A stretch of DNA of 33,071 nucleotides from Bacteroidota bacterium (lineage in GTDB: Bacteria; Bacteroidota; Bacteroidia; Palsa-965): positions 1-33,071 of the forward strand of contig JABDCB010000031.1 in NCBI GenBank assembly GCA_013288325.1, in the 5' to 3' direction. Below, in pieces: positions 8,629 to 16,488 of the stretch. A program made the translations under genes and the position numbers. The notes below the pieces were generated by a model. The model was given only the letters and a program-made list of their open reading frames with translations. It was not told the origin of the DNA and did not search any database. The first letter of the stretch is position 1. Each line of letters opens with the position of its first letter.

Positions 8629-11337
8629 ATGGACAAAACACGATCTATGGTAAAGCCAATCAAACTCTTGTTGATAGCTTTCTCATTTATATTTGGTTCT
8701 GTGTATTTGAATGCCCAGATACCAGGGGCATCTTGTACGACATGTAAGCAGCATGCATCCCAGCGGAGGGTTGGCCCTATTGCCCCATTGAACGGAAATG
8801 GTAGCCTTGGATTAAATTACACATCAACGGCCTGTGGCTTGAATTATGTTACAGGTTCTGTTGTTCTGGAACAAAGGACAATATCACTGGGTGTTGTTAA
8901 TCCACCGCCTGGTGCTGTTCAACCTGCAACGATTCAGATTTCCGGAATCCCGGCCTGCGCTACTATTCTAAAAGCTTTTTTATATGCCGATGCCTCTGGA
9001 AACGGAGTAGCGGTTACTGCAACGGTAAAGAACCCTGTCGGAACTTCAGGTAATTATCCAATGACTATTATCGGGCAGGATATAGATAAATGCTGGTCTT
9101 CTGTTGGGTATTCCGGTACCTATTCCTACCGTGCCGATGTTACAGCAGCTATCAATGGAAACGGAAGCTACCTTATTTCTGGTATGCCTTCCATAGCCCC
9201 TGGGCCGAATGATGTGGACGGAGCCAGTCTGATTATTATCTATACCGATCCATCCGCTGCTTATACCGGTACTATTGCGATTGCCGACGGAGCACATGTG
9301 AGTACCGGTAATACACTGAATGATAATATAACAGGTTTTACTGCCTGTGCTGCATCAGCAACAGGCAGCACATTTTTGATTGTTGCCGATTTGCAACAAC
9401 TCGCCGATCTTTCCGTAAATTTCAATAGCGCCACAACAAATTTCACTTATCCGGCTGCTTCGGATTCCTGGTGGGATCTGATATCTTCACCTACCACTGT
9501 TACAGCAGGTTTGTCAAATTATTCTCTTCAGACATCCAATTTCAGCGATTGTTATAATCTTGTTGCTTTCGGGCTTTATTTTCAAACAGGTTGCAATACC
9601 TGTACAGGTAGTGGAATTACCGTTTCCGCTACTTCTTCCTCTTCATGTGCCACTGGAAATTCTGCTACGGCAACCGTTACCGGAGGAACAGCTCCTTATA
9701 CCTATTCCTGGTCTGGAACAGCCCAAACGACCCCGACAATTACTGGTGTACCCCCTGGAACATATACTGTTACTGTAAAAGACAATAGTGTTTGTAATTC
9801 CGGTACTGCTGTTGTTGTGATTCCTGCCGGAGTAGGAGTAAGTAGCACTTTCGCCAGTACCAACCCAACCTGTTTTGGCTTATCCAACGGAACGGGGACG
9901 GTGACAGCGACAGGAGGCATAGCTCCATATACTTATTCCTGGACCCCGGCTCCGGGAACAGGACAAGGCACATCGGCAGCAGGATCCATGCCTGCCGGAA
10001 CCTATACTTGTTTGGTGACAGATAGTAGCGGATGTCAAGGCAAGGATATCATTACCCTTACGCAACCTACTGCCATTACGCTGACCTCCGGAGCAGTTGC
10101 CCCTATTTGTATAGGCCAGTCGCAAGTGCTTTCTGCAACCGGACATGGTGGCACTCCCGCCTATACTTATTCCTGGACCGATGCAGGAAATGCAGTTACT
10201 TCTCCTGTAAGCCCTGTGGTTACGACAACGTATACGGTAACCGTGACAGATTCAGGTGGGTGTGTTTCGACTCCTGTTACTGTTATAGTGACTGTAAAAC
10301 CTGCACTGGCCGTAACTGCAAATGCTACCGCGGCTATCTGCATAGGTTCTTCTGTTCCCTTACTGTGTACCGCTACAGGAGGCAATGGTAATTATACATA
10401 TACCTGGACTCCTGCTACCGGTTTAAGCAGTACTACCATTCCGAATCCCACTGCCACGCCGCCATTAACTACTACTTACACCGTTGTGGTATCGGATAAT
10501 TGTGGTACGCCTGTTGCGAGTACTACAATTGTTGCAACATTGCTTCCGATTCCGGCTCCTGTCATTTCAGCCAATATAAAAAGCGGATGTGCCCCCCTTT
10601 GTGTTACTTTTTCTGATTCGGTTGTTCCAGGTTGTGCCACTGCTACCTGGAACTTCGGTGATGGAAATACAGGAATAGGCTGTGGCAACATTACCCATTG
10701 CTATACTGCAAGCGGAACGTACAATCTGACATTTAAAATGACGGATACAGCAGGTTGTAAGGCCACAAAGATAGATTCCAATTATATAACGGTATACCCG
10801 CAGCCTGTGCCCCAGTTCTCCGCATCACCTCAGCCAACAAGTATTTTTAATCCGTTAATTTATTTTACGGATCTTTCTGTGGGCGCTACAAGCTGGAACT
10901 GGAGTTTCGGAGATGTAACGCACGGAGGTTCTGTATTGCAAAACCCACAGTACACCTATGCTGATACAGGTTGTTATGATGTTCAGTTGGTTATAACCAA
11001 TGTGAATGGATGTAAGGATTCAGTAATCCATCCTGTGTGTATCAATGCCGATTTTGAATTTTTCATGCCCGATGCCTTTACACCCAATAATGATGGAGTA
11101 AATGATTTACTACTTCCAAAGGGCATTGGAATTGTAGAAAAGGACTATGATTTTACCATTTTTGACAGGTGGGGAAATCTGATTTTCGAAACAAACGATT
11201 TAAATCAAGGCTGGAACGGACATGTAAACGGAGGAGCCTTATGTGCCCAGGTTGATACCTATGTCTGGAGGGTTCAACTGAAAGATTTCCATGGTCAGCG
11301 TCATTCATTTACTGGCGGGGTCCAACTCATTAAATAA
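8629..11337 (+). CDS. secreted SprB-repeat/PKD protein with CHU_C (T9SS type B) C-terminal domain
   Basis: Predicted surface or released adhesin of about 900 residues. A signal peptide precedes the mature start; the ATG at 8647 (MVKPIKLLLIAFSFIFGSVYLNAQ) gives a more typical one than the ATG at 8629. Residues of roughly 50-320 form a beta-rich domain resembling DUF3344-type regions of secreted proteins. Then come SprB-like repeats with the recurrent pattern GGxAPYTYSW ... GTYTVTVKDxxxC, found at least three times. Ig/PKD-like segments follow, then two PKD domains (ATWNFGDGN and SWNWSFGD), and a C-terminal CHU_C domain (FMPDAFTPNNDGVNDLLLP, YDFTIFDRWGNLIFETND, GWNGHVNGG, FTGGVQLIK), the type B secretion signal. 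SprB repeats are named from the gliding adhesin of Flavobacterium; gliding by this organism is not implied. The repeats are also visible as DNA repeats. Confidence 0.9.
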   Translation: MDKTRSMVKPIKLLLIAFSFIFGSVYLNAQIPGASCTTCKQHASQRRVGPIAPLNGNGSLGLNYTSTACGLNYVTGSVVLEQRTISLGVVNPPPGAVQPATIQISGIPACATILKAFLYADASGNGVAVTATVKNPVGTSGNYPMTIIGQDIDKCWSSVGYSGTYSYRADVTAAINGNGSYLISGMPSIAPGPNDVDGASLIIIYTDPSAAYTGTIAIADGAHVSTGNTLNDNITGFTACAASATGSTFLIVADLQQLADLSVNFNSATTNFTYPAASDSWWDLISSPTTVTAGLSNYSLQTSNFSDCYNLVAFGLYFQTGCNTCTGSGITVSATSSSSCATGNSATATVTGGTAPYTYSWSGTAQTTPTITGVPPGTYTVTVKDNSVCNSGTAVVVIPAGVGVSSTFASTNPTCFGLSNGTGTVTATGGIAPYTYSWTPAPGTGQGTSAAGSMPAGTYTCLVTDSSGCQGKDIITLTQPTAITLTSGAVAPICIGQSQVLSATGHGGTPAYTYSWTDAGNAVTSPVSPVVTTTYTVTVTDSGGCVSTPVTVIVTVKPALAVTANATAAICIGSSVPLLCTATGGNGNYTYTWTPATGLSSTTIPNPTATPPLTTTYTVVVSDNCGTPVASTTIVATLLPIPAPVISANIKSGCAPLCVTFSDSVVPGCATATWNFGDGNTGIGCGNITHCYTASGTYNLTFKMTDTAGCKATKIDSNYITVYPQPVPQFSASPQPTSIFNPLIYFTDLSVGATSWNWSFGDVTHGGSVLQNPQYTYADTGCYDVQLVITNVNGCKDSVIHPVCINADFEFFMPDAFTPNNDGVNDLLLPKGIGIVEKDYDFTIFDRWGNLIFETNDLNQGWNGHVNGGALCAQVDTYVWRVQLKDFHGQRHSFTGGVQLIK
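9691..10180 (+). repeat. in-frame DNA repeats encoding APYTYSW modules
   Basis: Related short blocks encoding (A/P)-YTYSW recur near 9691-9711, 9921-9942 and 10156-10177 and share strings such as TATTCCTGG. They sit inside the secreted protein gene and correspond to successive SprB/Ig-like modules. Identity over full modules is low, so this is old domain duplication rather than a recent tandem repeat. Confidence 0.5.
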
Positions 11338-11502
11338 GCTATTCGTTGGCATTTTTAATAAGTTCTTCCTGTAAAAAGAGCCTTTCGACTAAATTATTTT
11401 GAATCTAAAATTGGTTCAACTTCCAATCATTTTCTTGATTTTGATTTGAGATGATTCCACCTGAAGGAAATTCCATCCGCAAGATCGTAATGGAGTAATG
11501 TC

Positions 11503-12105
11503 CTACTTTTTAACCGAAACGGTTATAAATTCTATTCCACACGGAACGATAATTTGGTGATCCTTCACAATCACCTGACAGTTTACAGGAACAGCATGTA
11601 CTTTTCTTACATTGCCATCCGGCATTGTAAATTCCATATCGGTGGTAATGGAAAGCGGACCCTCAAAAACAAATGGATCTTTATAATACTCGGCCAGGTC
11701 AACATCCTTGATATGGACCTTTTTTCCGAATAGTTTGGTGTACAAGGGTAATATGGCGCTGGTTATACGGATAATGATCTTATTGCTGTCCAGTGCATAG
11801 GTAATGGACACAGAGCCCTGTATGTCGGAATTATAGTTCATTGGGCCGGTTTGCACTGATACATTGGCTTTATAGCCTGCCGCGCCGTCAGTAAGCTCTA
11901 TATGTGGGTTCTGCAAAGTCCAATGATATATCCCTTCCATAAAGAGCATCGAATACTTTCCGGATCCGTACACGGGACCGATAGCGTCAAATAATTTATT
12001 TAAACTCTGCTCCTGCAATATAACCTGGATGTCAGGTGTTTTTTCCTGAGCGAGCAGCCGGGTAGAAAGGATAAGCAAAAAAAGGCAGGAAATCAGGTTG
12101 CGCAT
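11503..12105 (-). CDS. secreted hypothetical protein
   Basis: A 200-residue protein starting at the ATG complementary to 12103-12105. It has a strong signal peptide (MRNLISCLFLLILSTRLLAQ) with no lipobox Cys at the cleavage point, so it is predicted to be soluble in the periplasm. The mature part is beta-strand-rich with paired segments (ANVSVQTGPMNYNSDIQGSV, ALDSNKIIIRITSAILPLY, DMEFTMPDGNVRKVHAVP). This could suit a lipid- or ligand-binding sandwich, but I do not recognise a family and assign no function. It is the last gene of the leftward run that includes LysE and GH3, 47 nt after LysE. A degenerate -7 box (TATATTTA at about 12110-12117, minus strand) lies just before the start, so it may also be transcribed alone. 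Confidence 0.75.
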   Translation of the reverse strand: MRNLISCLFLLILSTRLLAQEKTPDIQVILQEQSLNKLFDAIGPVYGSGKYSMLFMEGIYHWTLQNPHIELTDGAAGYKANVSVQTGPMNYNSDIQGSVSITYALDSNKIIIRITSAILPLYTKLFGKKVHIKDVDLAEYYKDPFVFEGPLSITTDMEFTMPDGNVRKVHAVPVNCQVIVKDHQIIVPCGIEFITVSVKK

Positions 12106-12152
12106 TCGTAAATATACGATTTATGGATGCAAAGACCGGGGCCGGATAAGTG

Positions 12153-12785
12153 TTAAAGCAGAAGTGCCGCTAGTTTCCATATCCCTATAATCAGTAGAAT
12201 AGAGCCGATAAGACGGTTCACAATAAGCAGGAAGTGAGGGTTTATATACTTCTTAATCTTATTGGCCATCATCACCTTAAGTATATCAGTTAATACGACT
12301 ACTGAAAGGGTCGTGCTAAAGAAAATAATGATGTGGATACGGGTAAAGTTATGGGTGGAGCTGATTACTCCCAGCCAGGTAATCCAGAGTAGGATCACTA
12401 CCGGATTAAGGATATTGAGCAGGTATCCTTTTACGATGGTTAAGGCAATATTAGGTGTCTTGATGCTTACTTCCCGTTCTTGCAGTGGAGTCATAGGCTT
12501 TTTCTGCATGAGAATATAGATTCCGAAAAGGATCAGGATAGTTCCTCCTACTAATCCGACAATCATTTTGTTTGCCGGATTAAGCATGAATTGGGATACG
12601 CCCAGATAGGCCAGTAACACGCAGGTTACATCACTCAAAAAAATACCAAATGCAAGTGCTACACCTGATCGTACGCCATTATGAAGACTGGTTTGGATCA
12701 GTGCGAAGAAAGACGGACCCACGCCAATGCAAAGGGCCAAACCCAATCCAATACCTTTGTATATGGCTTCTAATACAGGAGTCAT
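12153..12785 (-). CDS. LysE/RhtB family amino-acid exporter
   Basis: Inner-membrane protein of 210 residues with six hydrophobic segments, the standard size and topology for the LysE/RhtB/YggA superfamily. Typical features are the N-terminal GIGLGLALCIGVGPSFFALIQTSLHNGVRSGVALAFGIFLS region with Gly-Pro, and the later NPVVILLWITW segment. Relatives export basic amino acids, homoserine, threonine or other small metabolites; the substrate here is not predictable from sequence. Its ATG overlaps the stop codon of the GH3-family gene as ATGA, indicating tight translational coupling. The exported compound may therefore be a substrate or product of the GH3 enzyme (inference). The secreted hypothetical follows 47 nt downstream on the same strand. 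Confidence 0.88.
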   Translation of the reverse strand: MTPVLEAIYKGIGLGLALCIGVGPSFFALIQTSLHNGVRSGVALAFGIFLSDVTCVLLAYLGVSQFMLNPANKMIVGLVGGTILILFGIYILMQKKPMTPLQEREVSIKTPNIALTIVKGYLLNILNPVVILLWITWLGVISSTHNFTRIHIIIFFSTTLSVVVLTDILKVMMANKIKKYINPHFLLIVNRLIGSILLIIGIWKLAALLL

Positions 12786-14323
12786 ACATTGTTTTGTTGT
12801 CGCTCTTTCAAAAACAGGTTCCAGTCTTCCAAACGTGAATTTTTAAGAACTCTTGGAAATTTGTTCTGACCACCTTCTTTCCCTTTGCGTTTCATCCAGT
12901 CGTAAAAGTAACGGGAAGGGAGTACCTCTACAAAAATATCTTTGAGAGCCGCAATACGTTCTACCCGATAGTCATCATTGATATTTTTGAGGTGATCGTC
13001 CAGTTTTTTCTTCAATACAGCAGCATCTACGGGATCGTCAGTTCCTATATACCATTGGTGGGCAAATAAAGTTTCATAATTAATACCGGCAACAGCAAAT
13101 TCCTTGATATCAATTTTCATTTCTTCAGCCGTTTCCCGGATAGCCCGGTTCATATTATCCTGAGATAAATGCTCTCCACAAAGGCTTAGAAACTGTTTGG
13201 TACGTCCTGTAATGGCTATCTCACAGCGTTCCACATCGGTAAAACGGATGGTATCACCGATCAGATAACGCCATGCACCCGAACATGTACTCAGCAAAAG
13301 GGCGTATTCTTCTCCTTCTTTTACTTCATTAAGTGTAAAGGCCTGCGGTTTCTCAACCATCTCTCCTTCTGAATTAAAATTGTCAGAATTAAAAGGTACA
13401 AATTCGAAGAAAATACCAGTGTCCAGGGCAAGTTTCATTCCCAAGGCATTGGGCCGGGACTGAAAAGCGATGAATCCTTCCGAAGCAAGATATGTTTCCA
13501 GGTAGCTGATCGGTTTGCCAAGCAGTTTCTCAAATCCTTGTTTATATGGAAGAAAAGAAACGCCCCCATGAACATATATATTCAGATTGGGCCAGATATC
13601 ATGTATGGTTTTAACCTTATAATGAGCGATGATTCGTTCGAAAAGAATTTGAACCCAAGCAGGTACTCCGGCAACTACTCCAATATCCCATGAGCTTGCA
13701 TTACGGGTCATCTCATCCAATTTTGAGTTCCAGTCCCGTTCTCTCGAAATCCTGCTTCCCGGTTTATAGAAATGCTGAAACCAGAACGGCAGGTTGCCGG
13801 TTGTGATGCCACTCAGATCTCCTTCAAAATAGGTACCATTAAAGTTGAGGTGGGTACTGCCTCCTATCATAAGCATTCCTTTTCCGAAAAAGTTTTCATC
13901 CACATCATACTGTGCCATCGAGATCAATTGTTTGGCACTGGTGCGGCGAATTGTTTTTATCATCTCCTTGGTTACGGGAATATGTTTGCTGGACGATTCG
14001 GAAGTGCCCGAACTAAGTGCAAAATACTTGACTTCCTCTGGCCAGCAGACATACGATTCTCCATTAAGAGAACGATACCACCATTTTCTGAAAATGGAGT
14101 TGTAGTCATGAGTATCCACTGTTTGTTGAAATGCACTAACAATATCCTTTTCCGCCAGCAGTTTCGAAAAGCGATAATGTTCTCCGAAAGCAGTAAACTC
14201 TGCCTTACTGATAAGTTTTCGAAGGATACGTGCCTGGATAGCATAGGCATTTTTTCTGCGAATGCTGGGCAGAGTTTTTCCCAGTTTAATAGTTCGTTTA
14301 AGTATAGTTCCAAGTAAAGCCAT
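12782..14323 (-). CDS. GH3 auxin-responsive promoter family protein (acyl-adenylating enzyme)
   Basis: A 513-residue member of the GH3 branch of the adenylate-forming (firefly luciferase-like) superfamily. The nucleotide-binding loop FALSSGTSESSSKHIP (SSGTS at 104-108) is intact. Further blocks typical of GH3 are the segment WPNLNIYVHGGVSFLPYKQGFEKLLG, YLETYLASEGFIAFQ, YALLLSTCSGAWRYLIGDTIRF and the hinge region ITGRTKQFLSLCGEHLS. Plant GH3 enzymes activate acyl acids such as jasmonate or auxin with ATP and join them to amino acids. Bacterial homologues are widespread in Bacteroidota but mostly uncharacterised, so acid and amine substrates are unknown here. No signal peptide is present; it should be cytoplasmic. 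It starts 65 nt after the lipoprotein gene and overlaps the LysE exporter gene by 4 nt. Confidence 0.92.
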   Translation of the reverse strand: MALLGTILKRTIKLGKTLPSIRRKNAYAIQARILRKLISKAEFTAFGEHYRFSKLLAEKDIVSAFQQTVDTHDYNSIFRKWWYRSLNGESYVCWPEEVKYFALSSGTSESSSKHIPVTKEMIKTIRRTSAKQLISMAQYDVDENFFGKGMLMIGGSTHLNFNGTYFEGDLSGITTGNLPFWFQHFYKPGSRISRERDWNSKLDEMTRNASSWDIGVVAGVPAWVQILFERIIAHYKVKTIHDIWPNLNIYVHGGVSFLPYKQGFEKLLGKPISYLETYLASEGFIAFQSRPNALGMKLALDTGIFFEFVPFNSDNFNSEGEMVEKPQAFTLNEVKEGEEYALLLSTCSGAWRYLIGDTIRFTDVERCEIAITGRTKQFLSLCGEHLSQDNMNRAIRETAEEMKIDIKEFAVAGINYETLFAHQWYIGTDDPVDAAVLKKKLDDHLKNINDDYRVERIAALKDIFVEVLPSRYFYDWMKRKGKEGGQNKFPRVLKNSRLEDWNLFLKERQQNNV

Positions 14324-14388
14324 AATGTTTTCCGCGCTGATTGCTGAATTGGGTCCGGACTATCCCTTTTGGGGATGGTAAGTTCCTG

Positions 14389-15237
14389 TCAGCTTCCGTT
14401 CGTAATCTTAGTTCTTAACCGGAGCACTTCTTCCGAAATACTCCTCACTTCTTCCTGGCTCAGGTGATTGGCATCGGCCGCTGATGTATACAATTTTCTG
14501 ATTTTGATCAGATCAGCAACGATGGATTGGAACGGTTCTGTTTTGAAATCACTCAGCAAATTGATCAGATTTGTAAGATGTTTCTTTTGCTCCTGCAGCA
14601 TGTTGTACAATTCAGTGTAGCTTCCGTTATTATCGTTTGTTCCGATTGTCTGGGTTGTAAGGTAAAGGCTTTCAATCCATCCTCCGGATACCACCAGCGC
14701 CGCCATTCCAATACGATCTTCCGATTTCAGACTCCTGTCAATTTCATTATAAGAATGATACATGATATTTTCAATGGTATCCTTATTGTTTTTGTTCTGG
14801 TCATAACGGTCCATTGTTTTTTCATCAAAAGCTGTAGGAACACCCAGTTCATCTGCCAGCTTCTTAATGGTACGGATGTAAGAGGCAAATTCTTTGAATT
14901 CGCCCATGGAAATAACATAGGTAAGATCCGCCCCATAAACACCCAGGTTGAGCGATTTGGAATTGCTTTGATTATACCTTGAAATGCTATTCACTGGATT
15001 CATGAATGCCGGCTTATAAGCCACATAGGAATTGGAAAGCCTTTGCAGTATTTCGAATGGGATAGGGATGTTGCTGATTAAAAGATTATATCTCTGTTTT
15101 ACCGTATCAACAGGCTGAGTACCGGTATGTGAAATAGTATCTTTTTCGGTCTGCTGGGGCGTACCTTGTTTATTGTCGCAAGCTGTGAGAAGCAACAGAA
15201 GAAGAAAGGTATAATTTGTTTTCTGAAGCAGTTTCAC
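14389..15237 (-). CDS. predicted lipoprotein of unknown function
   Basis: A 282-residue protein using a GTG start (complement of 15235-15237). No in-frame ATG would preserve the signal sequence. The N-terminus MKLLQKTNYTFLLLLLLTAC is a lipoprotein signal peptide with lipobox LTAC and the lipidated Cys at position 20, followed by DNK and a short Thr/Gln-rich linker. The remainder is largely helical (FKEFASYIRTIKKLADELG, LYNMLQEQKKHLTNLINLLSDF, a C-terminal EEVRSISEEVLRLRTKI helix). I recognise no family. The start codon is 4 nt after the stop of the M42 peptidase gene, so the two are translationally linked, and GH3 follows after 65 nt. Anchoring in the periplasm or outer membrane is expected. 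Confidence 0.8.
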   Translation of the reverse strand: MKLLQKTNYTFLLLLLLTACDNKQGTPQQTEKDTISHTGTQPVDTVKQRYNLLISNIPIPFEILQRLSNSYVAYKPAFMNPVNSISRYNQSNSKSLNLGVYGADLTYVISMGEFKEFASYIRTIKKLADELGVPTAFDEKTMDRYDQNKNNKDTIENIMYHSYNEIDRSLKSEDRIGMAALVVSGGWIESLYLTTQTIGTNDNNGSYTELYNMLQEQKKHLTNLINLLSDFKTEPFQSIVADLIKIRKLYTSAADANHLSQEEVRSISEEVLRLRTKITNGS

Positions 15238-15241
15238 GTAT

Positions 15242-16333
15242 TCAGTTCAGGTAATTAAAATTGTGCTTGTTTTCCAGTTTACGTAATGTTTCAAATATAA
15301 GCCGGATTACTTCTTCCACATCTTTTTTCTGAACGGCTTCCACGGTCGTATGCATATATCGCAGAGGAAGTGATATCAGTACAGATGGAACCCCGTTGCG
15401 GGAATAGGCAAATGCATCCGTATCTGTTCCGGTAGAACGGGATACGGCTTCCCGTTGAAATGGAATATCTTTCTTTTGTGCCGTATCAATGACAAGGTCT
15501 AGCAGTTTATTATGTACAGCCGGCCCGTAAGTAAGCACAGGTCCTTTACCACAGGCAATATCCCCATTGGCTATTTTGCTCATCATGGGAGTTTGGGAGT
15601 CATGCAGCACATCTGTTACAATGGCGCAATCCGGCGCAATCCTGTTGGAAATCATTCTTGCTCCCTGTAGCCCCACCTCTTCCTGTACCGAATTTACGAT
15701 ATAGAGCCCGAAAGGAAGCTTTGTTTTTGTTTCATGAAGCATACGGGCCACTTCTGCAATAATGAATCCGCCCATACGATTATCCAACGCCCTTCCAACA
15801 TAGTAGTTGTCGTTAAGAATCATAAATTCATCTTCATAGGTAACAACACATCCTACATGTACCCCCAGTTTTTCAACTTCAGCACTGGAGCTACAACCAC
15901 AATCCAGAAATATATTTTTTGTGGAAGGCATTTCTTCCTTACCAGGTTCGCGTGTATGAATAGCGGGCCATCCGAAAATGGCTTTTACCATACCTTTTTT
16001 TGTATGAATATTGACCCTTTTGGAGGGGGCAATCTGATGATCGGAACCTCCGTTTTTACGAAGATAAATGAAGCCGTCTTTGGTGATATAATGGACAAAC
16101 CAGGAAATCTCATCCGCATGGGCCTCAATCACTACTTTATAAGAAGCTTTAGGATTTATAACTCCTACAGCAGTTCCGTAGCTATCTACAAAGTGTTCGT
16201 CAATATAAGGCTTGAGATAATCCAGCCATAATTTCTGGCCTTTCCATTCGAAACCTGTAGGAGAAGCATTATTGATATAACGTTCCAAAAAGTTCAGGGA
16301 ATCTTTGGAAACAAGGCTCTTTTTTTTTGACAT
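15242..16333 (-). CDS. M42 family metallopeptidase (glutamyl/deblocking aminopeptidase-like)
   Basis: Dinuclear metal aminopeptidase of the M42 family, 363 residues, forming large tetrahedral cytoplasmic assemblies in studied relatives. The expected ligands are all present: His72 in IEAHADEI, bridging Asp184 in ALDNRMGG, the catalytic-base and ligand pair Glu218-Glu219 in VQEEVGLQG, Asp241 in VTDV, and His328 in LRYMHTT. I take the ATG at 16333 (MSKKKSLVSKDSLNFLERYI) as the start; a TTG two codons earlier is open but less likely. A consensus -7 box lies 23 nt upstream. The gene leads the leftward run M42, lipoprotein, GH3, LysE, secreted hypothetical, all closely spaced. M42 enzymes remove N-terminal residues from peptides, some preferring acidic residues; the specificity here is open. 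Confidence 0.93.
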   Translation of the reverse strand: MSKKKSLVSKDSLNFLERYINNASPTGFEWKGQKLWLDYLKPYIDEHFVDSYGTAVGVINPKASYKVVIEAHADEISWFVHYITKDGFIYLRKNGGSDHQIAPSKRVNIHTKKGMVKAIFGWPAIHTREPGKEEMPSTKNIFLDCGCSSSAEVEKLGVHVGCVVTYEDEFMILNDNYYVGRALDNRMGGFIIAEVARMLHETKTKLPFGLYIVNSVQEEVGLQGARMISNRIAPDCAIVTDVLHDSQTPMMSKIANGDIACGKGPVLTYGPAVHNKLLDLVIDTAQKKDIPFQREAVSRSTGTDTDAFAYSRNGVPSVLISLPLRYMHTTVEAVQKKDVEEVIRLIFETLRKLENKHNFNYLN

Positions 16334-16355
16334 ACCCAAAAGTGTGTGATTCTTA

Positions 16356-16363
16356 CAAAGATA
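16356..16363 (-). promoter_or_regulatory. -7 box for the M42/GH3/LysE operon
   Basis: The minus strand reads TATCTTTG, an exact TAnnTTTG match, 22-23 nt before the ATG of the M42 peptidase gene. It is the only exact consensus box I found in front of the five genes running from 16333 to 11503, and may drive the whole set. Confidence 0.6.
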
Positions 16364-16488
16364 AAATTATTATTGAAGATAAGGAGAAATCAGATAACCT
16401 GATTCTTGGGTTCCAGACAGGATTTTCTTATTTTTAAGCTTGCTAAACGGAATCACAGAAGTCGGTTTCTCTTACCTGGAATAAACCA

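Noticed and set aside
8466-8663. 65-codon minus-strand frame between guaB and the SprB/PKD protein
   Set aside because: It overlaps the start region of the secreted protein gene head to head, abuts guaB, and has no promoter-like box or family resemblance.
13772-14317. 181-codon open frame on the plus strand within the GH3 gene
   Set aside because: It lies wholly opposite a well-conserved GH3 reading frame, and its protein has no recognisable domain or plausible composition.
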